DNA of 64,000 nucleotides from Cantharellus purpuraceus (Eukaryota; Basidiomycota; Agaricomycetes; Cantharellales; Hydnaceae). The stretch spans positions 620,001 through 684,000 of the forward strand of contig JALBUN010000017.1 in NCBI GenBank assembly GCA_025174535.1, in the 5' to 3' direction. Below the pieces are notes generated by a model. That model was given only the letters and a program-made list of their open reading frames with translations, had not been told where the DNA came from and did no database searches. Positions 31,476 through 44,500 of this stretch are shown here, in pieces. Position 1 is the first letter of the stretch. The number at the start of each line of letters is the position of its first letter. The position numbers were made by a program, and so were the translations under genes.

Positions 31476-34107
31476 TGACAGTGGCACGCTTGGACTCCCC
31501 AGGTGACTAGTCACCCCTGCCCCGGTCACCTCCTCCTCTGCCTCCATGGTGGCCTCTAGCTCATGCATCTGTTCCTCCACTTCCTTCAGCCTTGTGGCCT
31601 CCATCATGGCTGCAAGCTCCTTGACCTTGCGTGCTCACTCTACTTTTGCCTCTTCCTCCCTCTTCCTCTGCTCCACTTCCTTCTCCTCCTTCCATTTCCA
31701 TTCTGCCTCCTTCTGTCTCCATTCCACCTCCTCCTCCTTCCATTTCTATTCCGCCTCCTCCTCCTTCTGTCTCCGTTCCACCTCCTCCTCCTCCTTCCAT
31801 TTCCATTCCTCCTCCTCCTCCTTCTGTCTCCATTCTGCCTACTCCTCCTCCTTCTGTTTCCGTTCTGCCTCCTCCTCCTCCCTCCATCTCTGTTCTGCCT
31901 CCTCCTCCTCCTTCCATCTCCATTCCTCTTCCTCTTCCTTCTGTTGGGCCAGGAGCAACTGCTCAAGCTCAGCCACACTCATATTTGCAAAAGGGGTCAA
32001 CATCATTGAGGATAAGACCCCAACATGCCCCTCCTTTTATATGTCTCCAGACCCCCAGTGTTTTGGAACCTGCAAAATTATGGTGTTAGGGCAAACTCTA
32101 AATCACCACAATTCCGTGAATGAACAGCTGAGAAGAATATCAAACCCTGCTGCAGCACAACTCCAGAAACAATTTAACGTTTGTACTTTGGTTACAATCC
32201 TTTGTATTGGTCAATGCAGACTATACGCAGAAAGGTAATACGTTTCTTAGCAGCAAGAAATGAATAAGACTTCCAGAGTCTAGAGTTCACGGACGCTTAG
32301 GGGTCCAGATATTCCAAAAAGAGGGGAATGCACTTAGAGGCTAAAGGAAGTAGGTGGATGAATCCAACCGTCCAACCAGTGGCACTCAGAAGCGGGTAAC
32401 AGCAATGTGTGAAGTAGTCTAGCAACTGCTTCACACGAGTTCAAGATTCTAATGCTCTGCAAAGGCAGTACACACTAGTAACTTAAACAAGAGCACTAAT
32501 GGCAGGACTATCGACAGACAATCTCACCCTGTAGATTTGTAGTCACGTGAGGCAGATACTACACTCACACCCAAAGCAGGAATATCACTACTTCGATTGC
32601 AATCAAGTACAGTTACACAACTGTAAAAGATCCTTGAACTGGTAATCAACAGTTACTGAGATAGAGGATGACACTGTGTGTCACTCTAGTCACACTGGTG
32701 TGCAGAAGATGGGTAGAATATGATGGATATGTTTCTATTTCAGAGGCAGAATGGCCTCCTTATATATTGTATTTACAGGGGCTGACTAATGCTTCTGGAA
32801 TATTCTACCTATTAATAGATGGAAGCTACTGGAAGGTTGTGGAAGGTGGAAGAAGGGGTAGAATATTCCAAGCCAATCACAGGTTCTGATCACTGGACTA
32901 ACACTGATCAGGAGCTGAATAATGGTTCTGGAAAGTTCTATCTAATAATAGAAGGAAACAGCTAGAATGTTATGGAAAGCGGTAGAATATTCCAAGGCAA
33001 TCACCTGATTTGATCACCCATCAGCTGATTTGATCCCTGAACTAGGCACTGATCAGGCAAAAAGAAGGGTGTCCACCCTGTTTTCTGCACTGGTTTGGAC
33101 AGCCATGGATAGCCACATCTCATGTGATGATCTGCATGGAAAATAGTGCCCTGAGAGGCTGTGGTTGTCAAGTTAGAGAATATTTATTGATCAGAGACAT
33201 CTGAGCTTGAATTCAGGCTGAATGCCTGGTCCAAAGGTGGATAGCCGGCTGTGTGAAGGTTTGTGGGCGCCTATGGGTCCACAACTGTAGCACAGCAGAA
33301 ATAAATGATTCTGGGCCGAGTTCTGCATGGAATATTCCTGGAAAAATATGGAAAAATAGAGAATATTTGAATAAGTCCATTCCAGGTGCAAGCATCAAAT
33401 ATATGCTGATATTTAGGAATGGAAAAGCAAAGAATAGCACATTGGTGCTGCATAAATGGAATTTGATAGGGAAAAGGTGGTTCCCATACACCCAGTATAA
33501 CTCCGACTGCACCCAACCATCTCACCTATTCAATCTATGGACATGAGGCCTCAAGGGCTTGGCCTTAATGGAGAGATACTGTTATGACTATATTCATTAA
33601 TACCCAGATCCCCATCTGATCCACTCAGATCCCTGCGCACATGAATCTATACTCCATTTGGGAACCATCACATCTCATTTAGTCCGTCTGATTGTCACTG
33701 TTGATCTCACTCATCCACCTCTGGTTCTGATTGATGCATCAGCATCACCATAGGAACCCAGACACCTGTCCCCATCAGACTTGGACATACTCTTGTAAGG
33801 CTGTTGGCCTCAGAGACCCATCACTGGAGTAATTATTATTAGATTTCAAATATGTATTTAAGTTGTACAGCTGGGGACTTCATTCACCAGTTCAAATATT
33901 GAATCATGCCTAGCTCCTAAGTCCAATCTGAACTACCTAAGTTGTACTCCATCTCCGAAATCTCAGACACAGGTATTAGTGAGGGTGCAGCACATAAGCT
34001 GAAGCCAAGTCCGTTCCAACCCCCATGACACACCCTGATCCCCACTCCAACTCTGACTGTCAACTCTGACACAAGTTCCAACCCCCAACTGAACCCAGTG
34101 CATAACA
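31476..34107 (-). mobile_element. Element I (minus), 5' LTR plus internal part, split by G2
   Basis: The LTR begins at 34107 on the minus strand (TGTTATGCACTGGGTTCAG). The internal purine-rich coding region (31480-31970) encodes, on the minus strand, the same Glu/Arg/Trp-rich repeat as 59811-60130. Solo LTR G2 interrupts it at 32059-33490. The plus-strand Ser/Phe/His-rich ORFs here (for example 31546-32238) are antisense translations of the repeat and not genes. Confidence 0.75.
32059..33490 (-). mobile_element. Solo LTR G2 with target-site duplication CCCAG
   Basis: A 1432-bp family G LTR on the minus strand (TGTTTTGGAACC...CCCATACA in plus view). CCCAG stands at 32054-32058 and 33491-33495. 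Removing it restores 'ctccagac cccc agtataactcc', the complement of element I at about 59690-59715. Confidence 0.93.
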
Positions 34108-34804
34108 GCACCTCAACGGGTTCTGATGACACCATTGATGTTCCATACACCTCAGTCATCAGCTGCATTAATTACTGTGCAGTTTCCACTTGACCCAATA
34201 TAGCATACACCATGAACAAGTGTGTGCAGTTCATGTCACATCTGACAATTGACCACTGGGATGCTGCTAGAAGGATCATTTGATATCTACAACACACAAT
34301 GGAATTCTCTATCAAAAGGATGGAAAGGGAATCCAGGGATATGCAGTCTTCAAAGACGCAGACTTTGCAGGTGATGTTAACAATTGCAAATCAATGACAG
34401 GATGGATCTACACATACAACAGTGTGCCTCTTCCTTGGGCTTCAAAGAAACAACCATGCATTTCACAATCATTGATGGGGTCTGAGCTGATCACAGGATC
34501 ATTTGCATCAGCAGAGGGGATATGGCTGATAAGATTGGGAGAGGATTTCATGCACATTTTTACTCCAATCCCAGTCTTCACTGACAATCAATCATTCATC
34601 ATGTTTGCCAACAATGATGTCAGCAATAATCAAATGAAACACATTGATATGCATTATCACTATACTCATGATCAGGTCTCAAAAGGCAACATTGTATTAC
34701 ATCATATTCTCATGCATGAAAACCCAGCTGACATTCTCACTAAACCACTATCTCTATGCAAGCATCAACACCTACTTGCTTCTCTTGGTATCTGTTGTGC
34801 TTGA
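34108..34804 (+). pseudogene. pol: Copia RT end and RNase H
   Basis: Reads ...ST(TGA)PNIAYTMNKCVQF, then HWDAARRII(TGA)YLQHT, then after a frame change KDADFAGDVNNCKSMTGWIY, PWASKKQPCISQSLMGSELI and NPADILTKPLSLCKHQHLLA. These are the Ty1/copia TRPDI, RRxxRYLxxT, RNase H DAD(W/F)AGD and ADILTKPL blocks. Both TGA codons (34191 and 34281) replace conserved Arg. It stops just before a polypurine tract and LTR. Confidence 0.88.
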
Positions 34805-35097
34805 GGGGGTGTGTTATTCAGGCAGCTGGACTTCCAGGGAGAAAGGAGGAGAGGAGAGGATAAAAGGGCATAGGAGCAGGGGGAGGATAGGAGTAAATAG
34901 GAGGCTCAGGGGGATAAGGGGGAGTAAGGAAGCAAAGTGAAACAAATAAGAGGGGAAAGGAGAAGCTCCTGTAAGCTCCACAACCATCTGGACACTAACC
35001 CTATTTTTCTTTTGATTTATTTCATCATTTTCCCCTAATTGACACTACCCCCATTTTGTTTTTATCACAGATCTCTTTCCCTTTATTCACATGTTAC
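34801..35097 (+). mobile_element. Copia 3' polypurine tract and truncated family B LTR
   Basis: TTGAGGGGGTG (34801-34811) then the LTR start TGTTATTCAGGCAGCTGGAC at 34812. The LTR is cut at about 35097, where family E/G LTR sequence on the minus strand begins. This links the family B LTRs to a copia protein. Confidence 0.85.
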
Positions 35098-35385
35098 ACA
35101 GGAAGGTAATACATTTCTAAGCAGTAGAAAATGAAAATGACTTCCAGAGTCTAGAGTTCATGGACACTTAGGGGTCCAGATATTCCAAAAAGAGGGGAAT
35201 GCACTTAGAGACTAGAGGAAGAAGGTGGATGAATCCAACTGTCCAACCAGTGACACTCTGAAGTAGGTAACAGTGATGTGTGAAGTCTAGCAACTTCTTC
35301 ACATGAGTTCAAGATTCTAATGCTCTGCAAAGGCAGTACACACTAGTAACTTAAACAAGAGCATTAATGGCAGGACTATCGACAG
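35098..35385 (-). mobile_element. Family E/G LTR fragment (minus)
   Basis: Matches the complement of the G/E LTR R-U5 region ('aaggtaatac...', 'gagggg aatgcactt', 'tatcgacag'). Both ends are truncated. Confidence 0.7.
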
Positions 35386-35665
35386 TGTTATATCCTGTAA
35401 CACCATGTCTGATCTCCAGACTCCATCTCCATCTACTCCACCTCTGTCAACTTCACCTCCCTTGACTCTGAACTCCATTATTGTTCTCCTTATAAGTAGT
35501 TTCTTCTTATGGGTCACAACAAACCTTCTTCTTTCATATTGCTTAGTATTAGTTTGGACTTGGGTCTGAACTCCAAACTCCTTTCCATGTTGTACTCCAT
35601 ATCTGTCTTATTGTCTTATCACTTTTAGTTTTATCATTCAATTTTCCACATGCTTATATGGGCCA
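35386..35665 (+). mobile_element. Ty3 family C LTR fragment
   Basis: Starts TGTTATATCCTGTAACACCA and follows 23034-23355 with a shorter CTCCATC tandem. Cut by LTR E3 at 35666. Confidence 0.75.
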
Positions 35666-37101
35666 TGTATGAGAACTGGTTTTCCCTTAAAAGATCTTGT
35701 TTAAAGTCCCGAAACTGTACAATTTCACTTCATGGCCTTAAAATATCAGCATATATGTGCTGCTTTCTTGATTCAGGGCCATTCAAATATTCTCTATTTT
35801 TTCATATTTTTTTGGGAATTTTCCATGCAGAAATGAGTCTACAAACTTATTGTTCTGCTGGGCAAAGTTTTGGGACCCACATGGACCCACAAACCTTCCC
35901 AGATGTCACCAGCCCCAAAGTCAGCCGGAGTCACCCGGACAACTGACTCATTTTCAATCACATGACTCATTTTAATCTCCGACTCAATCTGGTCACCACT
36001 GCCAGTAAATGCTCAATATCTTCACAACCACTGCACCTCCTGACTCCATTTTCAGTGGAGAGTTCAATAGAAGCCATGCCTACCCATAGCTGTGCTAATC
36101 AGCCTGGGAAATGAAGTATTGACCGAGTTATTTGAGTAATGGTGACTCATGCTATGACTCCTTCCATGACTCATACTATGACTCCTGTGATTACTCATAC
36201 TATGACTCCTGTGATTACTCATACTATGACTCCTGTGATTACTCATACTATGACTCCATCCATGACTCATGCCATGAGTCAGAGCAAATCCAAGCAGCTC
36301 ATTGGCTAGGAAACTTCCACCCCCTTCTTACATATTCCACTAGCTTCCAGTAGTTTCCATCTATTAATAGGTAGAAGTTTCCAGTAGTATTAGTCAGCTC
36401 CTGTAAATACAATATAAAAGGAGCCCATTCTGCCTCTGAATAAATAACCATTTTCTACCCCATCATTTGCACATCAGTGTGACTAGAGTGACATACAGTG
36501 TCATCCTCTATATCTCAGTAACTGTTGATTGTCCAGTTCAAGGGTCGCTTACAGTTGTGTAACTGTACTCGATTGCACTCGAAGTAGTGATTGTCCTGCT
36601 TTGGGCGTGAGTGTAGTATCTACCTTGCATGACTACAAATCTACAGGGTGAGATTGTCTGTCGATAGTCCTGCCATTAGTGCTCTTGTTTAAGTTACTAG
36701 TGTGTGCTGCCTTTGCAGAGCATTAGGATCTTGAACTCATGTGAAGCAGTTGCTAGACTACTTCACACATCGCTGTTACCCGCTTCAGAGTGTCACTGGT
36801 TGGACAGTTGGATTCATCTGCCTACTTCCTCTAGTCTCTAAGTGCATTCCCCTCTTTTTGGAATATCTGGACCCCTAAGCGTCCGTGAACTCTAGACTCT
36901 GGAAGTCTTATTCATTCCCTACTGCTAAGAAACGTATTACCTTCCTGCGTATTGTCTGCATTGACCATTACAACGGATTGTAACCAAAGTACAAACGTTA
37001 AATTGTTTCTGGAGTTGTGCTGCAGCAGGGTTTGATATTCTTCTCAGCTGTTCATTCAGGGAATTGTGGTGATTTAGAGTTTGCCCTAACACCATAATTT
37101 T
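35666..37101 (+). mobile_element. Family E LTR E3, interrupted by element G
   Basis: Starts TGTATGAGAACTGG and ends '...caccataatttt' at 37101, about 15 bp short of the LTR end, where element G is inserted. It contains the TGACTCA array, here with a 24-bp unit (tgactcctgtgattactcat + acta) repeated three times at about 36177-36252. Confidence 0.88.
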
Positions 37102-38412
37102 TGTATGGGAATCACCTTTTCCCTATCAAATTCCATTTATGCAGCACCAATGTGCTATTCTTTGCTTTTCCATTCCTAAATATCAGCATATATTTGATGC
37201 TTGTACCTGGAATGGACTTATTCAAATATTCTTTATTTTTCCATATTTTTTCCGGGAATATTCCATGCAGAACTCGGCCCAGAATCATTTATTTCTGCTG
37301 TGCTACAGTTGTGGACCCATAGGCGCCCACAAACCTTCGCGCAGCCGGCTCTCCCCTTTTGGACCAGGCATTTGGCCTCAATTCAAGCTCAGATGTCTCT
37401 GATCAATAAATATTCTGTAACTTAACAACCACAGCCTCTCAGGGCACTATTTTCCGTGGAGATCATCACATGACATGTGGCTATCCATGGCTGTCCAAAC
37501 CAGTGCAGAAAACAGGGTGGACACCCTTCTTTTTGCCTGATCAGTGCCTAGCTCAGGGATCAGATCAGCTGATGGGTGATCAAATCAGGTGATTGCCTTG
37601 GAATATTCTACCCCTTTCTTCCACCTTCCACAACCTTCCAGTAGCTTCCATCTATTAATAGGTAGAATATTCCAGAAGCATTAGTCAGCCCCTGTAAATA
37701 CAATATATAAGGAGGCCATTCTGCCTCTGAAAGAATAATATATATCATCATATTCTACCCATCTTCTGCACACCAGTGTGACTAGAGTGACATACAGTGT
37801 CATCCTCTATCTCAGTAACTGTTGATTACCAGTTCAAGGATCTTTTACAGTTGTGTAACTGTACTTGATTGCACTCGAAGTAGTGATATTCCTGCTTTGG
37901 GCGTGAGTGTAGTATCTGCCTCACGTGACTACGAATCTACAGGGTGAGATTGTCTGTCGATAGTCCTGCCATTAGTGCTCTTGTTTAAGTAACTAGTGTG
38001 TACTGCCTTTGCAGAGCATTAGAAGCTTGAACTCGTGTGAAGCAGTTGCTAGACTACTTCACACATTGCTGTTACCCGCTTCTGAGTGCCACTGGTTGGA
38101 CGGTTGGATTCATCCACCTACTTCCTTTAGCCTCTAAGTGCATTCCCCTCTTTTTGGAATATCTGGACCCCTAAGCGTCCGTGAACTCTAGACTCTGGAA
38201 GTCTTATTCATTTCTTGCTGCTAAGAAACGTATTACCTTTCTGCGTATAGTCTGCATTGACCAATACAAAGGATTGTAACCAAAGTACAAACGTTAAATC
38301 GTTTCTGGAGTTGTGCTGCAGCAGGGTTTGATATTCTTCTCAGCTGTTCATTCACGGAATTGTGGTGATTTAGAGTTTGCCCTAACACCATAATTTTGCG
38401 GGTTCCAAAACA
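37102..38412 (+). repeat. Element G 5' LTR
   Basis: Starts TGTATGGGAATCACC, TATA box TATATAAG at about 37704-37711, ends GGTTCCAAAACA. The distal U3 differs from family E, while the sequence after the TATA box is nearly the same. Confidence 0.92.
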
Positions 38413-38430
38413 TTTGGTGGACGCTCTGGG
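38413..38430 (+). promoter_or_regulatory. Element G primer-binding site (tRNA type)
   Basis: TTTGGTGGACGCTCTGGG follows the LTR directly. Its complement would read as a T-stem half (CCCAG), a 7-nt acceptor half (AGCGTCC), one discriminator base and CCA. That is the layout of a tRNA 3' end, unlike the self-priming site of element D. The tRNA itself was not identified. Confidence 0.5.
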
Positions 38431-38545
38431 AATTGCTTAAGCAGTGTCTAGAGTGTAGATTCTAAGCACCATTGCAGATATAACCCGACCTTCTATCACT
38501 AAGTCTTTACTCAATATAGTTTCTCGTAATCTGGAACAAACCGAT

Positions 38546-41500
38546 TTGGAATTTCCAGAAGACAAGTTCTATAGTCACACTCGTCTGCCCTCCTCCTCTA
38601 ATCCTAACTCTCCTCTTTATCTAAACCCTTATCCAACACCAACTCGTATACAAACTCGTTTCGAATCGTATCGACCTCGTGACAAGTTGACCTCATTCAA
38701 GCTGAGCAACATGTCTACTTCAACAATTCGACAACAACAACAACTCGAGGACGACCCGTCTACTCCTTTGGCTGCTCAACCAGAGCGACCTATTGCCCCT
38801 ATCACTCCTGGCTTCTTGCACACTAGATCCCCACTCACTCCTGTGAATGATCTTGACCAGACATTTACTACGGATGAAGAGATTAGTGCTGCTGATGCCT
38901 CTTTTGCTGTGGAAGTTGATCAGACTAACCATGCACTTACCAATTGGACTTTTGATGGACCCCTGATCACAGGACCATTACAAAATGTCTTCGTAGTGCC
39001 TGGTAAGCCTTTGAAAAGCTTCAGTGCAGCAAGAGTACGGAGAGAGGTCAGACTTGATCCCCTACTCTCTTCCAGAAGAGATTCACTCCTTAGCATTGCA
39101 GAGATGAGCTTTAATCGTGCGGAAGCACCAGGTACTAGAGCTCTGAATCGTCTTGCTACTGGACTCTTCAGGAAAGAATTAGCATTACTCAATGTGGTAC
39201 TGCTCGGACATCCTGGACGAGTTAGTCAGCATGGTAGTACGGGGTATTATCTTGATCCATGGAAGTATAAGCAACTGTTAGACACTCTTAATCATATTGC
39301 AAATGAGAGAGAAAGTGTTCTGCAGCAGATGAAACTTCCTCCTCCTACTGTCCCTACATTGCCTTCGGAATGGCCTAGTGACTCCCTTTGGAGTTCCAAA
39401 GACCTGGAAGTGCTTTGTGTTACACTACGTGAAGATGTAGAAAACTTTTTGGCATTTTATTGGGATGCTGTATCCAAGTACAAGGGTTCTTGGAAACCAG
39501 TAAAGGATGACTTTCTGTCTCCTGCTCTCCCAGACATTTCTGAGATGTCTTCTGACATTAATGGTTTCAAAATTCGCTTCGCTGCTGCCCAAGCTGCTTT
39601 GCAGAGAAAGGTTGCTGCGGATACTAGTTTTTATGAAGCTAAAGTCATTAATGCATCGGTGAATCCTGTCCTTGGACATGATCTTCCCACTCTTGCAGCT
39701 ATGCCTGTCAGGGATGCTCAGCAGTCAACTGTTGCCTATACTGTTAAGGAAGCTCCTTTGATTTCCAGATTGGATCAAGGAGAAAAATTTCCAGTTGATC
39801 ATGAACGGATTAGACAGAGACAGTCTGCGGTTTACAACCGTGGTCCCAGACCCTCTACTCTTTTCAATTCTCCTTACCATCAGGATCCTAGTAAACTTAC
39901 GGGATCTGCAGGTTTGGAAGAAATGTTCTATACTCCTCCTCAAGTTCAGAGCAGGGGTACTTTAGGCATTCCAGAATCCATTAGGGTTCCTCACGGAACT
40001 TATGGAGCTTCTGGAGGAGGTGCTCCACCTCCTGGAGGAGAACCTCCTGATGATGACGGATCATCTGGTCCCCCTCATACACCTAATCCATTTTTGCCTA
40101 GACCATCATTGCCACATAGAAGTGGAAGGAGTAATCCTCCCCCTCTGGGTAGGCATGGAGGCTCAGGTCCTCCTGATGGAGGTGATGGTGGAGGTTACGG
40201 TCATAGTCCAGACTGGGGGGATCTTGATCAGAGAAATCCTAATCTCGGATTAGGCGCTCCAGTGACTCAGAGCAAGCTGGAAGCTTACTTTGATAACAAG
40301 TTGCGTCAGGACTTAGTCCCTGAGTGGGATGGAAACCCTGACAGTTTGGCTCAATGGATATTGAAAGTAAATCATTTGGCTCAGCGATCTCCTATGGTCT
40401 TCAAGCAATTGGGACAAATTATCCCTTTGCGGTTGCGTAAAGGAGCTGAGAGATGTTTTTTCTCCTTACCATTGTCATATCGCCAAGAAGCAACTGAGGA
40501 CTGGAAGTCCATCAGAGAAGTCATTGGTTCATACTATATGAACAGAGCCTGGTTGGATAGGCAGAAAGCTAGAGCAACTCGTGCTACTTTCAGAGAGCCT
40601 GGCTTTACTAATGAGACTCCTAGTGAGTATTACGTTAGAAAGTCAGAGCTATTGAGACTGGTCAGCAAGCTGTCAGACTCAGAGCTTATATTGGAAATCA
40701 TGAATGGTGCTCCACCATATTGGCACACAGTCATTGATGCTCACAGGTGTTCATCTGCAGTGGAATTCCAAACTGCTATCAAGTATCACGAGGAATCATT
40801 GTCACATGCTCCTTTCTCTTCAGGAGACAACCTGGAAAGACGTATTAGAAATTTGGAAAATTCTTTGCATCAAACCAAACCTAGGTTTGACTCGAACAGA
40901 TCTTTTAGAGATGCTAGAGCTCATCTGGTTGGATGGTCATCCAAATTGAATCCTCCAAAATTCCCTCGGGATGATTCTAATGTGTCTAAAAATTCCACAC
41001 CTGAATCCAAAGGAGCTAGACCTTGCAGGCATTGTGGCAGTAACAAGCATTGGGATAATGAGTGCAAACATGCCAGTTCAGCATCTCGCTCTGCCCATAC
41101 ACGTTACACGGTTTCTAATGAAGAAGCTAATGCAGACCTTGCCTATGAGGATATGTACCTTGAATCACTTCATGAATCAGAAGTGGATTTAAGTTCAGAC
41201 AATGCTCATGTTAATAATGTTGCAACTGAGAATATCCCTGAAGAACCTTCATCGGATCAACAGGAATCTGCTCAGGATACAGAGGCACATTGTCAACTTG
41301 CTAAACCAGCCATGAGCTTGCTGGAAAGTATGTCCCGACTGGGGGGATCCATACCTAATAGAGAAAAATCTTCTGAGCCTTTGTCTCTGGAAAACTCTTT
41401 TTCTGAGACATTCACTCCTAAATCTCGTCAAGAGAGGAGAAGGTTAATGAAAGATTCCAAACATGTAGCTGCTTTCCTAAGGAATTCTAAGCTTATTAGT

Positions 41501-44500
41501 TGGGCTCCTAACTCCTTGATTAAACTCAAGCGTTTCATGTCCAGACCAGCAGGCTGTGCCTTCCTTGGATCTTCTGCAACCACTACTAATGTTTGGCTGG
41601 GAGAATATGGAAAGAATCAAACTACCCTTGTAGCTGATTCTGGTTCAGACATAACCCTTATCTCTCAGAAAGCTCTTTGCTCTATGGAGAATCCTCCTAA
41701 GATCAAAACAGGTCAGAAAATTAACTTGATACAAGTTACTGGCACATCCAAAATTTCTGGATACGTTACGGTGCCCATTTACTTTGACTCTGACTCTGGA
41801 CCAGTTCAGATTGAAGTTGAAGCTTATGTGGTCAAAGGCATGACTACCCCTGTCATTCTTGGGAATGATTTTGCTGATCAGTACTCTATCTCACTTATAA
41901 GAGAAGGCTCAGATAGCTATCTTATGTTTGGTAATACTGGACGGAAAGCCAAGATTGAGAACTCAGTGAGCTCACCCTTATTGGATGAGAATGGTCACAC
42001 CTTTAAAATAAGAGCCCTTCCTGACCTTGCATCTCTAACTGCAAAGTTCAAGGCTCATAGACGTATTAAGAAATCTCTGAAACGGATTAGAGCACGCATT
42101 TCGGATTCAAGTGTTAGGGCCTTACATCCCGTCACAATTCCTCCTGAAACTGCTTCTCTAATTCCTGCTTCTATCTATTTCCCTGGGAATAGTAATGAAG
42201 TTTATGTGGAAAAAGTGCTTCACTCCAATCATGGGCCTGAAGATTTCTATGGCATCTCAGATGCAATTGTATCTCTGAATAACCCGTGCCTACATGTTAG
42301 CAATTTTTCATCACAACCAGTTACTATACATCAAGGACAACTTCTGGGTCATGCTAGAAATCCTTCCAATTGGCTGGATCGGACTTCTAATTTGAACCAG
42401 ACTCAATTAGAGACTTGTCTCTCTCACGCCAGACTCATAAAAGCTCTTGCTCAACAGAACTTTGAGACTGGTGCGGTACCTACTGTTGCCTCTCTTGAAT
42501 CAGATGGAGAGGTGGTACAAGGAGGACCTAAGGCTCAGGAAATTCCCCCTGAGGATGTTCCTGAAAACCAACTGTTGGATGAAATTGACTTCTCACCAGA
42601 GCTCAATGATGCCAATAGGAAGGCTCTCCAAGATACAGTTCTGGCACATAAAGACGCATTTGGTCTTGATGGCAGACTTGGCAATTATGATGCAAAAGTT
42701 GAAATCAATCTCAGGCCTGAGGCCAAAGAAATTTCACTACCTCCTTATAATGCCTCACCTGCCAAAAGGGAAGTCATTGACAAGCAAATGGATGCTTGGC
42801 TCAGTCTTGGAGTCATTGAACCATCCAAAAGTCCTTGGGGTTTTCCAGCACTTATAGCCTATCGTAATGGGAAACCAAGAATGTGTATAGACTATAGGAA
42901 ACTCAATGAGATTGCTGTCCCGGATGAATTTCCCTTGCCAAGACAAGATTCCATTTTGCAGGCACTCACTGGATCTCGTTGGTTATCCACCTTGGATGCA
43001 TTAGCGGGTTTCACACAGCTGCAAATGTCAGACAGTGCCAAAGAAAAAACTGCATTCAGAACTCATAGAGGACTGTATCAGTTCAAACGGATGCCCTTTG
43101 GGTATCGGAATGGACCTGCAGTCTTTCAAAGAGTGATGCAAGGTGTCCTAGCACCTTTTCTATGGGTGTTTGCCCTGGTCTATATTGATGATATTGTCAT
43201 ATATTCCAAGACATTCAAAGAACACTTGGATCATCTAGACAAAGTGTTCGGAGCTATAGAAAAGTCTGGAATCACCTTATCTCCTGCTAAGTGCCATTTG
43301 GCCTACCAGTCATTGCTACTGTTAGGACAAAAGGTATCACGGTTAGGTCTATCAACTCACAAGGAGAAGATAGATGCTATACTGGAATTGGCAGAACCAA
43401 AGAATGTGCATGACCTACAAATCTTCCTCGGAATGGTGGTATACTTCTCCTCATATATACCATTCTATGCATGGATTGTAGCTCCCTTGTTTGAATTGCT
43501 CAAAAAGAATTCAACTTGGGAATGGGGCAATACTCAACAAGAAGCCTTTGATTTGGCTAAAAATGCCCTTGTCAGTGCGCCAGTCAGAGCGTATGCCATT
43601 CCTGGTCTCGGATATAGAGTCTACTCTGATGCATGTGATGTCGGAATCGCTGCTATACTTCAGCAGATTCAACCTCTCAAAATCAGAGATCTCAAAGGTA
43701 CCAAAGGGTATGAGAAACTCAAATCAGCTTATGACAAAGGATTACCTGTACCACAATTGGTGATTCCTGTGTTAAAAGATGAAACTCTCCCTAAGCCAGG
43801 TACTTGGGATAAAGACTTTGAAAACACTATGGTTTCAGTAGAACGAGTCATTGCTTACTGGTCTCGTACCTTGAAACCAGCTGAAAGGAATTACTCTCCT
43901 ACAGAAAGGGAGGCGCTTGCATTACGAGACGGTCTTATCAAATTTCAACCCTACATTGAAGGGGAGAAAGTAGTAGCCATCACAGACCATGCAGCCCTCA
44001 TCTGGAGTCGGACCTACCAAAATGTTAATCGGCGGTTATTAACTTGGGGAACTGTATTTGCTGCATACCCTGAATTAAAAATCGTACACCGAGCAGGACG
44101 GGTTCACTCTAATGTAGATCCTATTTCCAGACTCAGAAGGAATGTTCCATATCAAGATGGGCCTTCTTCTGATGACTCCATTCCTACTATCCTGGACTCG
44201 GAACAGGATCCACTTGTGGATTTTTATTCTGATATCTCTCCTCACTTTGAAGCCAGAACTTTAATGTTAATGGCTGCATATGAAGAAGAGAACCAGAGAA
44301 TTCCACTGAGCGTGCATGCTTCTTCCATCCAAGTCAATACCAGCCTGGAAGAAGATTTCACCATTCCATACGTGACAGCCAAAGGCTATAATCTAGTCTC
44401 TAGCCTTGCTCAGGAAGAGATTCAGAAAATAGTTGATGCGTATGCCAAAGATCCTTACTTCAAAAGGGTCAGATCTGAATTACGACAGGAGTCTAATTGG

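Noticed and set aside
31546..32238. 230-codon Ser/His/Phe-rich ORF and its overlapping partners
   Set aside because: Antisense translation of element I's purine-rich minisatellite; all six frames are open there because the repeat lacks stops.
38413..38430. Self-priming in element G (AGCGTCC at about 38174 complements GGACGCT)
   Set aside because: Only 7 nt match, far from the expected RNA start, and the site fits a tRNA 3' end better.
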